From assembly GCF_019331695.1 (NCBI RefSeq), contig NZ_JAHBBI010000017.1, positions 1-33,017 of the forward strand: a DNA stretch of 33,017 bases. Direction: 5' to 3'. A program made the position numbers and the translations under genes. Of this stretch, positions 1 to 6,827 are shown piece by piece (the first letter of the stretch is position 1; each line of letters begins with the position of its first letter). The notes under the pieces are model-generated. The model was not told the origin of the DNA and ran no database searches. It was given only the letters and a program-made list of their open reading frames with translations. The DNA comes from Bifidobacterium pluvialisilvae. GTDB taxonomy: Bacteria > Actinomycetota > Actinomycetes > Actinomycetales > Bifidobacteriaceae.

Positions 1-130
1 GCCGTGCCGGGCAACGAGTGAATAACCTACACCAACCCACACCACCACGCAACCCCGGCCACAACCAACAACCCCAAAACCACTGAAAACACAAGCATCC
101 ACCGGCGTGTCGCAAAAAGGCAAAACGGCA

Positions 131-1087
131 TCAGCCGAGGCGCAGCTCCTGCTGCATATCCATCACGCCGGCCTCGGCCTCCCACAACCGAGCGTCATAG
201 GCACCCGCGCCATCGCGGACGGCCAGCTCCAGACCGGTACGCGCGATCTCATACCAATGCAACGCCTCGGCGCAATCATGCCGGCAGCCCTTCGCATCCG
301 CATACGCCCTGGCGATACGCAATGCGGCGGACCCCCAGATGTGGGGCCGCTCGTCCTTTCCCAGATCGAACGCCCTGCGGAACATCGTCAACGCGCCGGC
401 ATAATCCGGTTCGCATCCCCGTCCCTCATCAAGCATGTCGCCGTATTTGTAGCAGCCTTCGGCGATATCGGCCTCGGCCGCATGACGGAACGCCTCCAAA
501 GCCATGACGTCGGTATCCGGCTTGGGCGCGGCCTCACCGAAATTGTCGTAATACGAACGGAAATACCGTCCTTCGCAGCGGTCGTACGCATAGACGTACC
601 CCAGACACAGCCAGCCGAACGGATTGCCACGCCCCGCCGAATGACGGTAGAGAATCTCCGCGGCCTTGAAGCAGTCAAGACGACGCCCATGGTCCTTCGG
701 GGCCGTGTATCCCATGCCCTCCTCGTAATACATGCCGCCGTAATGCAACGCATCGTCGCCGTACGGATCGGATTGGTCCGCCTTGTCGCATACGGCTGAA
801 TCATCGATTCCGGCGTCATAGAACGGGACGCCGAGCGACGTCCTCGACGCCTGTCCGATGCCGAGCGGCGGTATGAGCTCACACTGTTGGACAAACGGAT
901 AGCAGTCGATGCGGTCGCGTCCCATGACGCCGTCCTCCTCCACGGGAACGGTGATGAACATCAGCGGAAGAATCGGCCCGATGATCGGATCGTCATAGAG
1001 GAACCACACATCGCCGTAATCAAGAACGGGGATGTCGTCGTGGGCATGCCACAACGGCCATGGCGCAGGACCTTCGTGATCAGTCAT
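131..1087 (-). CDS. Sel1/TPR-repeat protein, last gene of a J-domain/HIRAN operon
   Basis: A 318-residue protein with no signal peptide or membrane segment. The C-terminal two thirds hold Sel1-like (TPR-type) helical repeats, best seen at residues about 142-170 (AAEILYRHSAGRG), 197-243 (ALEAFRHAAEADIAEGCYKYG, then EGRGCEPDYAGALTMFRRA) and 252-287 (AALRIARAYADAKG). The N-terminal 100 residues are aromatic- and acid-rich (VLDYGDVWFLYDDP) and match no domain I know. Sel1 repeats normally form a protein-binding solenoid, so a scaffold or adaptor role is the best inference. The start overlaps the stop of the HIRAN-like gene by 8 nt, so the two are probably translationally coupled. The true function is unknown. 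Confidence 0.8.
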   Translation of the reverse strand: MTDHEGPAPWPLWHAHDDIPVLDYGDVWFLYDDPIIGPILPLMFITVPVEEDGVMGRDRIDCYPFVQQCELIPPLGIGQASRTSLGVPFYDAGIDDSAVCDKADQSDPYGDDALHYGGMYYEEGMGYTAPKDHGRRLDCFKAAEILYRHSAGRGNPFGWLCLGYVYAYDRCEGRYFRSYYDNFGEAAPKPDTDVMALEAFRHAAEADIAEGCYKYGDMLDEGRGCEPDYAGALTMFRRAFDLGKDERPHIWGSAALRIARAYADAKGCRHDCAEALHWYEIARTGLELAVRDGAGAYDARLWEAEAGVMDMQQELRLG

Positions 1088-1580
1088 CCAGCACCAGCCT
1101 TACCCATATGCGGCGGTAGTCCCCCAGCCGTTCCGTCTCGAGATGTTCCGCGTATACGTGTTTGCCGGCGTCCATGAGACGCGCGATGATCTCGTTCTCA
1201 TGCGCGCGAAGGTAACCGACGCGTGTCTCACCGGCATACGCCTCCACCGTCCACCGGTCCTGGGCGTCATCCGGCTCCCGTTGCAGACGAAGACGACCAT
1301 CCGAACCACGAGTCCGCAGACTCCGCAGCATGGCATCGTCGGCACCGCTGTTGTCGAACGCCCGGCAGCCGACCAGATAGGTTCTCTCCACGAGCGTGAT
1401 GACATTGGCATACGGCTGGGGAATATCGAGACCACCGTCCGTCATCCCCAGCAACGACAGTTCCCCGGAACCGCCGCCCATCGGCATCGGTAGCATTGCC
1501 GCCGATGACAGAGCCTCCTCTTCAGCCGACGTCTCCTCGGACGACGCCCCATGGCTCGCCTGTTGCGATGATTCACTCAT
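1080..1580 (-). CDS. Small HIRAN-like domain protein
   Basis: A 166-residue cytoplasmic protein. Residues 1-55 are Ser/Glu/Gly-rich and probably disordered. Residues about 60-150 resemble a HIRAN domain: a first strand with a VGC/VGT-type motif (TYLVGCRAFD, 67-76), a central LRLQREPDD strand (97-105) matching the family pattern L-x-R-E-P-x-N/D, a VGYL strand (121-124) and the following helix ARLMDAGK. HIRAN domains occur in SWI2/SNF2 proteins such as HLTF and Rad5, where they bind DNA 3' ends, and as stand-alone bacterial domains predicted to sense abnormal DNA. The start ATG overlaps the J-domain gene stop as ATGA, and the 3' end overlaps the Sel1 gene. The HIRAN assignment is by eye from motif order. 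Confidence 0.72.
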   Translation of the reverse strand: MSESSQQASHGASSEETSAEEEALSSAAMLPMPMGGGSGELSLLGMTDGGLDIPQPYANVITLVERTYLVGCRAFDNSGADDAMLRSLRTRGSDGRLRLQREPDDAQDRWTVEAYAGETRVGYLRAHENEIIARLMDAGKHVYAEHLETERLGDYRRIWVRLVLDD

Positions 1581-2386
1581 CGACGCTTCCTCTCCTCATT
1601 GAGCAGATCTTCATACCGTCCATCGTAATGCCGCCGACTGGCCATGCACTCATCGATGCGTCCACGAAGCCCGGCGACCTGTCCGCTGACCCATTCGGGG
1701 TCCCGCAGACGTTCGGCCAACGTGTATGGCTCGGTGGAAGTCAGCTGGAGCAGACGGTCACGGACGGCATCAAGCCGGCCGTTCAGCAGTTCGATCTCCA
1801 TGCGAAGTTCGTCATCGGTCAGCCCATCAAACCGTTCGTCGTCAGTCATGTCCATGGTGGCGGCGTCAAGTGCCCTCAGCATATCCAGAGAGCCGTCGGC
1901 GAGCGCGTGCTGCGCCATCGCATAGTATTCGGCACGTTTCCGGTCCCCGGGATATAAGTCCGGGTGGAGGCGTCTGGCCAGTTTCCGGAACAGTCGCTTC
2001 AGTTCCCTCGCCTTGTCCGCATGCATCGGCGAGGAACGGTCGCGTCTGCGTAGCCATGCGTCCATGCTCTTCGCTTGTTCGGCGACCTGTCGTCGCCAGT
2101 CGGCGAACTCCCGGTCGAGCGCCTTGTCAATGGCTTCACCGTCAATGGGTTTGTTGCTGTTCATCGAGGCACGTGCCATCGCATACCGTCGTTTGGCGCG
2201 TCGCGCGGCCAGCTGCTCTTTGAGTAATCGTACGCGCCATACGCCTATCTTCACCCAGAAATCCGTTTTGATTTGCGGAATGACCTGCTGGTTCAGCTCC
2301 TCGATTCGCGCAACGGTCTGTGCGATGTCGCCCCGTATCTCGGCAATTGACGCCAGCAGCGTCTCGCGGTCGGCATCATCGTCCAT
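1577..2386 (-). CDS. J-domain protein with flanking coiled coils
   Basis: A 269-residue protein. Residues about 125-170 look like a divergent J domain: a basic helix (LKRLFRKLARRL), the diagnostic HPD tripeptide at 141-143, a PGD turn, then an amphipathic helix ending ADGSLDMLRAL. The HPD loop is what stimulates DnaK ATPase in DnaJ-family co-chaperones. There is no Gly/Phe region or zinc-finger domain, so this is not housekeeping DnaJ. The flanks (about 10-75 and 190-265) are charged and heptad-like, suggesting coiled coils. The start is supported by AAAGGA 8 nt upstream. It heads an overlapping three-gene operon with the HIRAN-like and Sel1 genes, so it may recruit DnaK to whatever those two bind. 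Confidence 0.78.
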   Translation of the reverse strand: MDDDADRETLLASIAEIRGDIAQTVARIEELNQQVIPQIKTDFWVKIGVWRVRLLKEQLAARRAKRRYAMARASMNSNKPIDGEAIDKALDREFADWRRQVAEQAKSMDAWLRRRDRSSPMHADKARELKRLFRKLARRLHPDLYPGDRKRAEYYAMAQHALADGSLDMLRALDAATMDMTDDERFDGLTDDELRMEIELLNGRLDAVRDRLLQLTSTEPYTLAERLRDPEWVSGQVAGLRGRIDECMASRRHYDGRYEDLLNEERKRR

Positions 2387-2388
2387 CG

Positions 2389-2472
2389 TCAGGTCCTTTC
2401 CCCATTCATGGGCGGCCTCCTCGCCACATCGACGACGTGGAGCGTCCCCGTCATCGGCGTGGTGGTCTTCAT
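2389..2472 (-). CDS. Possible 27-codon leader ORF before the J-domain gene
   Basis: A short frame of 27 codons (begins MKTTTPMTG, ends NGERT) has a purine-rich GAAGGTGAAAG stretch just upstream of its ATG and stops 2 nt before the J-domain start codon. The J-domain Shine-Dalgarno lies inside its last codons, so its translation could couple to or gate the operon. No homology is recognised and it may be chance. Confidence 0.22.
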   Translation of the reverse strand: MKTTTPMTGTLHVVDVARRPPMNGERT

Positions 2473-2521
2473 GTCGCTTTCACCTTCGACAATACGCCGT
2501 TTCTCGACGTCGGATAAACGG

Positions 2522-2527
2522 TAGAAT
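2522..2527 (+). promoter_or_regulatory. Candidate -10 element for the aldo/keto reductase
   Basis: TAGAAT matches the sigma-70 -10 consensus at 5 of 6 positions and lies 47 nt before the ATG. No good -35 is visible (TTTCTC at 2500-2505 is the nearest). The 188-nt region between the divergent J-domain and reductase genes holds nothing else firm apart from the possible leader ORF. Confidence 0.35.
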
Positions 2528-2574
2528 TATGCGGGATATCATAATCGTCATATCAAGTCGTAAAGGAATGCATC

Positions 2575-3429
2575 ATGACTCTGCTCGAACCTCCGGCCAT
2601 CCCCGTGCGCAGGGCGCACGACGGTCTGGAACTGCCTTCCATCGGATTCGGCACCTACAAGGTCAATGGCTTCGCTGGCGTCGGCGCGATAAAGTCTGCG
2701 CTTGAGGTCGGTTATCGTCTGCTTGATTCCGCATTCAACTACGAGAACGAGGGTGTGGTCGGCAAGGCGATTCGCGAATCCGAGGTGCCGCGTGAGGACA
2801 TCATCGTCACGTCGAAGCTTCCGGGCCGTCATCATCAGTACGATCAGGCGCGAACCACCATCGAGGAGTCCGTGGCCCGTATGGGACTCGACTACATCGA
2901 CCTGTATCTCATCCATTGGCCGAACCCCTCGCAGGGCCAGTTCGTGGAGGCGTGGCAGGCTCTGGTGGACGCGCAGAGGCAAGGCATCGTGAAGCATATC
3001 GGCGTGAGCAATTTCCTGCCCGGACACATCGATCTGCTCATCCGCGCCACGGGCGTGACTCCGGCGGTCAACCAGGTCGAGTTGCATCCGTTCTTCCAGC
3101 AGAAGGAGCAGCGCGCGTACGATGACGCCCACGGCATCATCACCGAGGCATGGAGCCCGCTGGGCCGCGCCAACCAGATGCTTAGGGACCCGGACATCGT
3201 ACGCATCGCCGAAAAGCATGGCGTCTCCCCCGTCGCCGTGATTCTGCGCTGGCATGTGCAGCTTGGCGATGTGGCCATTCCGAAGTCGATGAACCGCGAG
3301 CGCCAGCGTGCCAATCTCGATCTGACCGGTTTCGAACTCGACGAGCGGGATATGCGTGACATCGACGCCATGGACAATCCGGAGGGGCGTACGTTCGAGC
3401 AGGATCCCCATTGGCACGAGGAGGACTGA
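2575..3429 (+). CDS. Aldo/keto reductase (2,5-diketo-D-gluconate reductase-like)
   Basis: A 284-residue NAD(P)H-dependent carbonyl reductase of the aldo/keto reductase superfamily, a full-length single-domain TIM barrel. The catalytic tetrad is visible: Asp51 and Tyr56 in DSAFNYENE, Lys81 in VTSKLPGR and His114 in LIHWPNP. The cofactor-side motif IPKSMNRERQRANLDL lies near the C-terminus, as in the family. The start ATG follows AAAGGA at 8 nt. The physiological substrate cannot be read from sequence. It stands alone, divergent from the J-domain operon and convergent with merR/ftsR, with only 41 nt between the two stops. Confidence 0.93.
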   Translation: MTLLEPPAIPVRRAHDGLELPSIGFGTYKVNGFAGVGAIKSALEVGYRLLDSAFNYENEGVVGKAIRESEVPREDIIVTSKLPGRHHQYDQARTTIEESVARMGLDYIDLYLIHWPNPSQGQFVEAWQALVDAQRQGIVKHIGVSNFLPGHIDLLIRATGVTPAVNQVELHPFFQQKEQRAYDDAHGIITEAWSPLGRANQMLRDPDIVRIAEKHGVSPVAVILRWHVQLGDVAIPKSMNRERQRANLDLTGFELDERDMRDIDAMDNPEGRTFEQDPHWHEED

Positions 3430-3444
3430 GGACGGCTGAGGACC

Positions 3445-3472
3445 GACGGCTGACGGCTGACGGCTGACGGCT
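3445..3472. repeat. 7-bp tandem repeat (GACGGCT)x4
   Basis: Four perfect head-to-tail copies of GACGGCT, with a further isolated copy at 3431-3437. The array fills the junction between the convergent reductase and merR/ftsR genes, and its right end forms most of the merR stop codon (TAG, at 3473-3471 on the minus strand). Copy-number change would leave the reductase intact but could shift the end of the regulator. Confidence 0.9.
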
Positions 3473-4163
3473 AGGCGACGGTCTTGCGCCGCCGGTCGTG
3501 GCCGTCATGGCTGCGTGACCGCTGTGCCATGTGCTTTTTCAGGCGTCGTTCGGTGATTTCGTCAAGAGGACGTTCCTCCCGCCCCTCACCGGCGGCGTCT
3601 TGTCGTGGCGTCCGTTGCACCCGGTTGGTCAGGTCCACGAATTCCTCGTGGGACAAGGCCTCCCGGGTCCGGTGCCATAGCACCCCGACCGAGACGCCGA
3701 AGACGGCTTCTCCCCCGCGTACGAGCGCGATGACCTCCTCATCGGTAAGGCATTCATGCACGGTCTGGCCGTCGCACATGATGGTGATGTCCTCGAGTTC
3801 CGAGGCGCTGTGCTGCATGAGGCAGTCTATGGCACCGGTGACGTTCTGCAGGTTGATGCCCGCGTCGAGGAGCTTTTTCGATACGGCGAGGATGACGACG
3901 TCCTTGAACGAATACAGGCGCCGCGACCCCGAACCGTGCGATGGGCTGATCGATGGTTCGACGATCTGCTTTCTGGCCCAGTAATCCAATTGCCGATAGG
4001 TGATTCCCGCCACTCGCGAGGCTACGGTGCCTCGATATCCGCGGGTCTCATGGGGGTCCCCGTCGTCGAAGAGCTGCCCCTGCACGGCATCCGCTGCCGT
4101 AAGATCCGTGCGATCCTGCAGGGGCACATGGAGGCTCAATCGAACGCCATCGTTGTCTCCCAT
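3471..4163 (-). CDS. ftsR: MerR-family regulator, FtsR/Rv1828-like
   Basis: A MerR-type DNA-binding regulator of about 230 residues. The winged helix-turn-helix begins at GITYRQLDYWAR and continues through a GSGSRRLYSFKDV wing, both very typical of the Rv1828/FtsR group. The C-terminus is a basic tail (RRRKTVA). In Corynebacterium glutamicum the homologue FtsR activates ftsZ, and the M. tuberculosis homologue is Rv1828, next to garA as here. The first ATG at 4172 directly abuts GGAAGG and cannot use it; the ATG three codons later, at 4163, has that sequence at a workable distance and is preferred. The symbol is transferred by family and position, not from a demonstrated target. Confidence 0.85.
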   Translation of the reverse strand: MGDNDGVRLSLHVPLQDRTDLTAADAVQGQLFDDGDPHETRGYRGTVASRVAGITYRQLDYWARKQIVEPSISPSHGSGSRRLYSFKDVVILAVSKKLLDAGINLQNVTGAIDCLMQHSASELEDITIMCDGQTVHECLTDEEVIALVRGGEAVFGVSVGVLWHRTREALSHEEFVDLTNRVQRTPRQDAAGEGREERPLDEITERRLKKHMAQRSRSHDGHDRRRKTVA

Positions 4164-4224
4164 ATCGGTCATCCTTCCGCAGGTTGACTTGCCATCATGT
4201 TCAGTCTAACCGCGGAGGATGCCG

Positions 4225-4665
4225 TCACGCCGCTACGACGGCTGATTTCGTGAAGAAGACCAGACGGAATTTTCCGATCATGATCTCGTCGCCGTTCTTC
4301 AGCACGGCCTCATCGACACGCTGACGGTTCACATAGGTTCCGTTGAGCGATCCGGCGTCCTGCACGGTGAACTGTCCGTTGACGCGACGGAAGACCGCAT
4401 GGGAACGGGACACGGTGGAATCGTCGAGAAGGATGTCGGAACGGGGGTCTCGTCCGACGTTTACGACATCCTCGTCCAAAAGATAGCGCGAACCGGAAAC
4501 CGCTCCACGGGTGGAGATCAGCAATGCGGAATTCGCGTCCAGACGTGCGATGGTGTCCAGGTCCTGCTGGGTCAGGGGACGATCGCCCGCGGTCGTGATC
4601 GGAATATGGATGGCCGGGATACCGATGATGGTGGTCTCGCCGGCGGTTGGAATCGAATCAGTCAT
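4225..4665 (-). CDS. garA: FHA-domain signalling protein, GarA/OdhI family
   Basis: A 146-residue protein. The N-terminus carries the ETT phospho-switch motif (residues 10-12) that PknB/PknG-type kinases phosphorylate in GarA and OdhI. The FHA domain spans about 50-140, with phosphothreonine-binding residues Gly71-Arg72, SRSH at 86-89 and Asn108-Gly109-Thr110. In relatives the unphosphorylated protein inhibits 2-oxoglutarate dehydrogenase and controls glutamate dehydrogenase and glutamate synthase, and phosphorylation makes it bind its own FHA domain and switch off. The start lies 5 nt after the DUF881 stop with no visible Shine-Dalgarno, so translation may depend on coupling. Family and position are clear; the targets in this organism are unknown. 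Confidence 0.9.
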   Translation of the reverse strand: MTDSIPTAGETTIIGIPAIHIPITTAGDRPLTQQDLDTIARLDANSALLISTRGAVSGSRYLLDEDVVNVGRDPRSDILLDDSTVSRSHAVFRRVNGQFTVQDAGSLNGTYVNRQRVDEAVLKNGDEIMIGKFRLVFFTKSAVVAA

Positions 4666-4670
4666 AATTG

Positions 4671-5501
4671 TTATTCTACAGTCCTTGCGTACTTATAGTC
4701 GGTTGATTGTCGTACGGCGTTGATCTGGACGCTGTCCGACTGTACCACACTGACGGCGGCACCGTGTTTGACCCTCAGCTGCGAGCCGACGCCTCCGGCG
4801 ATCTGTATGGCGTTCTGCAGGGCCGAGGGATCACCGATCGCCTTGATGGTGTATGGCGGCGTCACGGATTGCCCACTGCACGAGACGCCGGATTCCGTGT
4901 CGGTGAACGAGGTGGAGGTGACCACGCGCACCCCGTTGAATTCCATGACCTCGGCGCCGGCGTTACGCAGCTCCTCGATGAGGGTGAACATCATGGATGC
5001 GGGGATGTGGCCGCTCCGTTGCCCGACGGTGATGACCACGCCCTTGCCTTCTGCGGGAAGACGGCCGGAGAGGATGCCACTGCTCTCCTCGTTCTCCTTG
5101 GCGACCCGTTCGACCTCCTTCTGCTTGTCGGCGGCGGATTTGATGGATCTGAGCTGTTCGGAAAGTTGGGTCTTCTGCTGTTCGAGCGTGTCCACCTGGG
5201 CGCTGGTCTCATCGAGCAGGCGGACGAGCTCGTCCTCGCTCAATGTGGCGTATGACGATTGGGAGTTCTGTATCTGGGTGACGTATCCGAATCCCAGCAA
5301 CGCGCAGAGGATGATGACGAGCAGCGTGGTGAGGATGCGCCCCCTCCCGGTGCCCTTGCGGATGGAACGCGCCGGCTTCTTCTTCACCTGCGGGAACGTG
5401 CCGGTGGAGACATCGTCGTTGATCTCGTCGGCCATTTCCTGATGCAGCAGGCGGTTCAGCGCCCTGGGCTGCTTGTGCTTGTGATTGGTCTCTTTTGCCA
5501 T
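4671..5501 (-). CDS. DUF881 membrane-anchored coiled-coil protein (distal copy)
   Basis: A 276-residue protein of the DUF881 (YlxW-like) family. A basic N-terminus of about 45 residues precedes one transmembrane helix (ILTTLLVIILCALLGFGYV), then a coiled coil (LVRLLDETSAQVDTLEQQK and onward to about 130), then the DUF881 domain with its characteristic GKGVVITVG, LRNAGAEVMEFNGVRV and PYTIKAIGD motifs. Topology predicts an external C-terminal domain. It is the second of two DUF881 genes flanking sbp, as in mycobacteria (Rv1825 and Rv1823). In Firmicutes the equivalents lie near ftsA/ftsZ, but the biochemical role is unknown. AGGA precedes the ATG. Confidence 0.9.
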   Translation of the reverse strand: MAKETNHKHKQPRALNRLLHQEMADEINDDVSTGTFPQVKKKPARSIRKGTGRGRILTTLLVIILCALLGFGYVTQIQNSQSSYATLSEDELVRLLDETSAQVDTLEQQKTQLSEQLRSIKSAADKQKEVERVAKENEESSGILSGRLPAEGKGVVITVGQRSGHIPASMMFTLIEELRNAGAEVMEFNGVRVVTSTSFTDTESGVSCSGQSVTPPYTIKAIGDPSALQNAIQIAGGVGSQLRVKHGAAVSVVQSDSVQINAVRQSTDYKYARTVE

Positions 5502-5520
5502 GATGTCCTGCCTCGGCCCT

Positions 5521-5853
5521 TCATCCTCTGAAGATGAACCGTCGAATGGCCGATACGTTGGAGAAGATTCGTATGCCCAGGACGACGATCACCGCGGTGG
5601 TCAGCTGGGAGCCGACGCCGAGCTGGTCACCGAGAAAGACCAGAAGCACTGCGGTGATGACGTTGGAGAGGAACGAGATGACGAAGACTCGGTCGGAGAA
5701 GCTGCGCTCGAAATACGCGCGAGCCGATCCGAGCAACGCGTCGATCGCGGCCACCACCATGATGGGAAGGTAGGGTTGGAGCGCGACGGGAACGTCGGGT
5801 TTGATGAAGATGCCCACGACGACGCCCACGATGAGACCGATGATTGCCGGCAT
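5521..5853 (-). CDS. sbp: Small basic protein (Sbp, DUF1290 family)
   Basis: A 110-residue integral membrane protein with about three hydrophobic helices (IIGLIVGVVVGIFI, VFVISFLSNVITAVLLVFLG, TTAVIVVLGIRIFSNV) and a conserved AAIDALLGSARAYFE segment diagnostic of the family. It begins 2 nt after the stop of the upstream DUF881 gene, whose last codons contain its AAGGGGAAG ribosome binding site. The same DUF881-Sbp-DUF881 sandwich occurs in mycobacteria (Rv1823-Rv1825), and in Bacillus sbp lies beside ftsA/ftsZ. The molecular function is unknown; a link to division or envelope assembly is inferred from context. Confidence 0.92.
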   Translation of the reverse strand: MPAIIGLIVGVVVGIFIKPDVPVALQPYLPIMVVAAIDALLGSARAYFERSFSDRVFVISFLSNVITAVLLVFLGDQLGVGSQLTTAVIVVLGIRIFSNVSAIRRFIFRG

Positions 5854-5855
5854 GT

Positions 5856-6827
5856 CTATTCTTCCCCTTTATGCGCGTATTTCAGGTCGGGTGACCCCGA
5901 TGCCTCAAGTGTAATAGTACCGTTGCGCGACACGTCGGGGTAGATGCCCACCTGCGAGAGCGAGTCATACAAGGTGGCGTTGTTCTGTTTGCTGGTGGCG
6001 CGGACGAGGGATCCACGATCCCCTATGGCCTGGATTTTGTACGGGCTCTGCACCGAGGTCACACCGACGAGGATGGTCTGCCCGGCGACGCGTATGGACG
6101 ACTGCACGCCGATTCTGATGCCGTTGATGGCGATGGCCTCCGCGCCGGCCCCCCAGAGTCTCGATACGAACGCCTGCAGGTCGTTGTCGGACACCACGCG
6201 GATGGCGTGGCCCTTGTCGTCTCTGGGCAGGTCCCCTTTTTGGTCCTCCGCGGCGATGGGGTCCGCCAGTGTCACGGTGACGCCGGGCCCGGTCACGGCT
6301 GCGGTGCCGTTGAGTATGGCGTCCCTTTTGGTGGTGGAGTCGTCGCTGGATTGCATGCTGTTGGTCAGCGATTCGATCTGCGAACGCTGCGAGGCCACGT
6401 CGGATTGAAGCGCATGCTGCTTGTCGTTCAATGCCGCGACCTGGCTGGCCAGCTCCTCGCGGATCTTCTGCCGGGTGTTCATATGCAGTTCCTGCACGAT
6501 GACGCAGCCGGAAATCCCGACGATCACGCAGAAGACGAAGGTGAGGATTCTCGTGACCCACTTCACGGCCGTGGACTGGCTCTGCGGCAGCAGCGTGGAA
6601 TCCTCGAACAGTGGGTCGAGCGGCCGGTTGGTCAGGTCGTCGATGAGGTGGAGCGATTCGTCATTGACCTTGCGACGGCGCGACCGGCCGGGAACGTGCG
6701 CCTCATCCTGTACGGCATGGCGGTTGATCAGTCCGAAAACGGAGCGCGAGAACGCGCTGCGCCGGCGTATGGGGGTGTTGTCCGGATCCACGTCGAAGGA
6801 GACCGGCGGCCGTCCGTCAATCGACAT
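5856..6827 (-). CDS. DUF881 membrane-anchored coiled-coil protein (proximal copy)
   Basis: A 323-residue paralogue of the DUF881 protein downstream, with a longer cytoplasmic N-terminus of about 90 residues that includes an Arg-rich SRRRKV patch. One transmembrane helix (VTRILTFVFCVIVGISGCVIV) and a coiled coil (about 115-160) follow. The DUF881 domain has GPGVTVTLAD, LWGAGAEAIAINGIRI and PYKIQAIGDRGSL. Its start overlaps the pgsA stop by 11 nt and sbp follows within 2 nt, so pgsA, this gene, sbp and the second DUF881 gene should share a transcript. The two paralogues could form a heteromer around Sbp; that is inference. Confidence 0.9.
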   Translation of the reverse strand: MSIDGRPPVSFDVDPDNTPIRRRSAFSRSVFGLINRHAVQDEAHVPGRSRRRKVNDESLHLIDDLTNRPLDPLFEDSTLLPQSQSTAVKWVTRILTFVFCVIVGISGCVIVQELHMNTRQKIREELASQVAALNDKQHALQSDVASQRSQIESLTNSMQSSDDSTTKRDAILNGTAAVTGPGVTVTLADPIAAEDQKGDLPRDDKGHAIRVVSDNDLQAFVSRLWGAGAEAIAINGIRIGVQSSIRVAGQTILVGVTSVQSPYKIQAIGDRGSLVRATSKQNNATLYDSLSQVGIYPDVSRNGTITLEASGSPDLKYAHKGEE

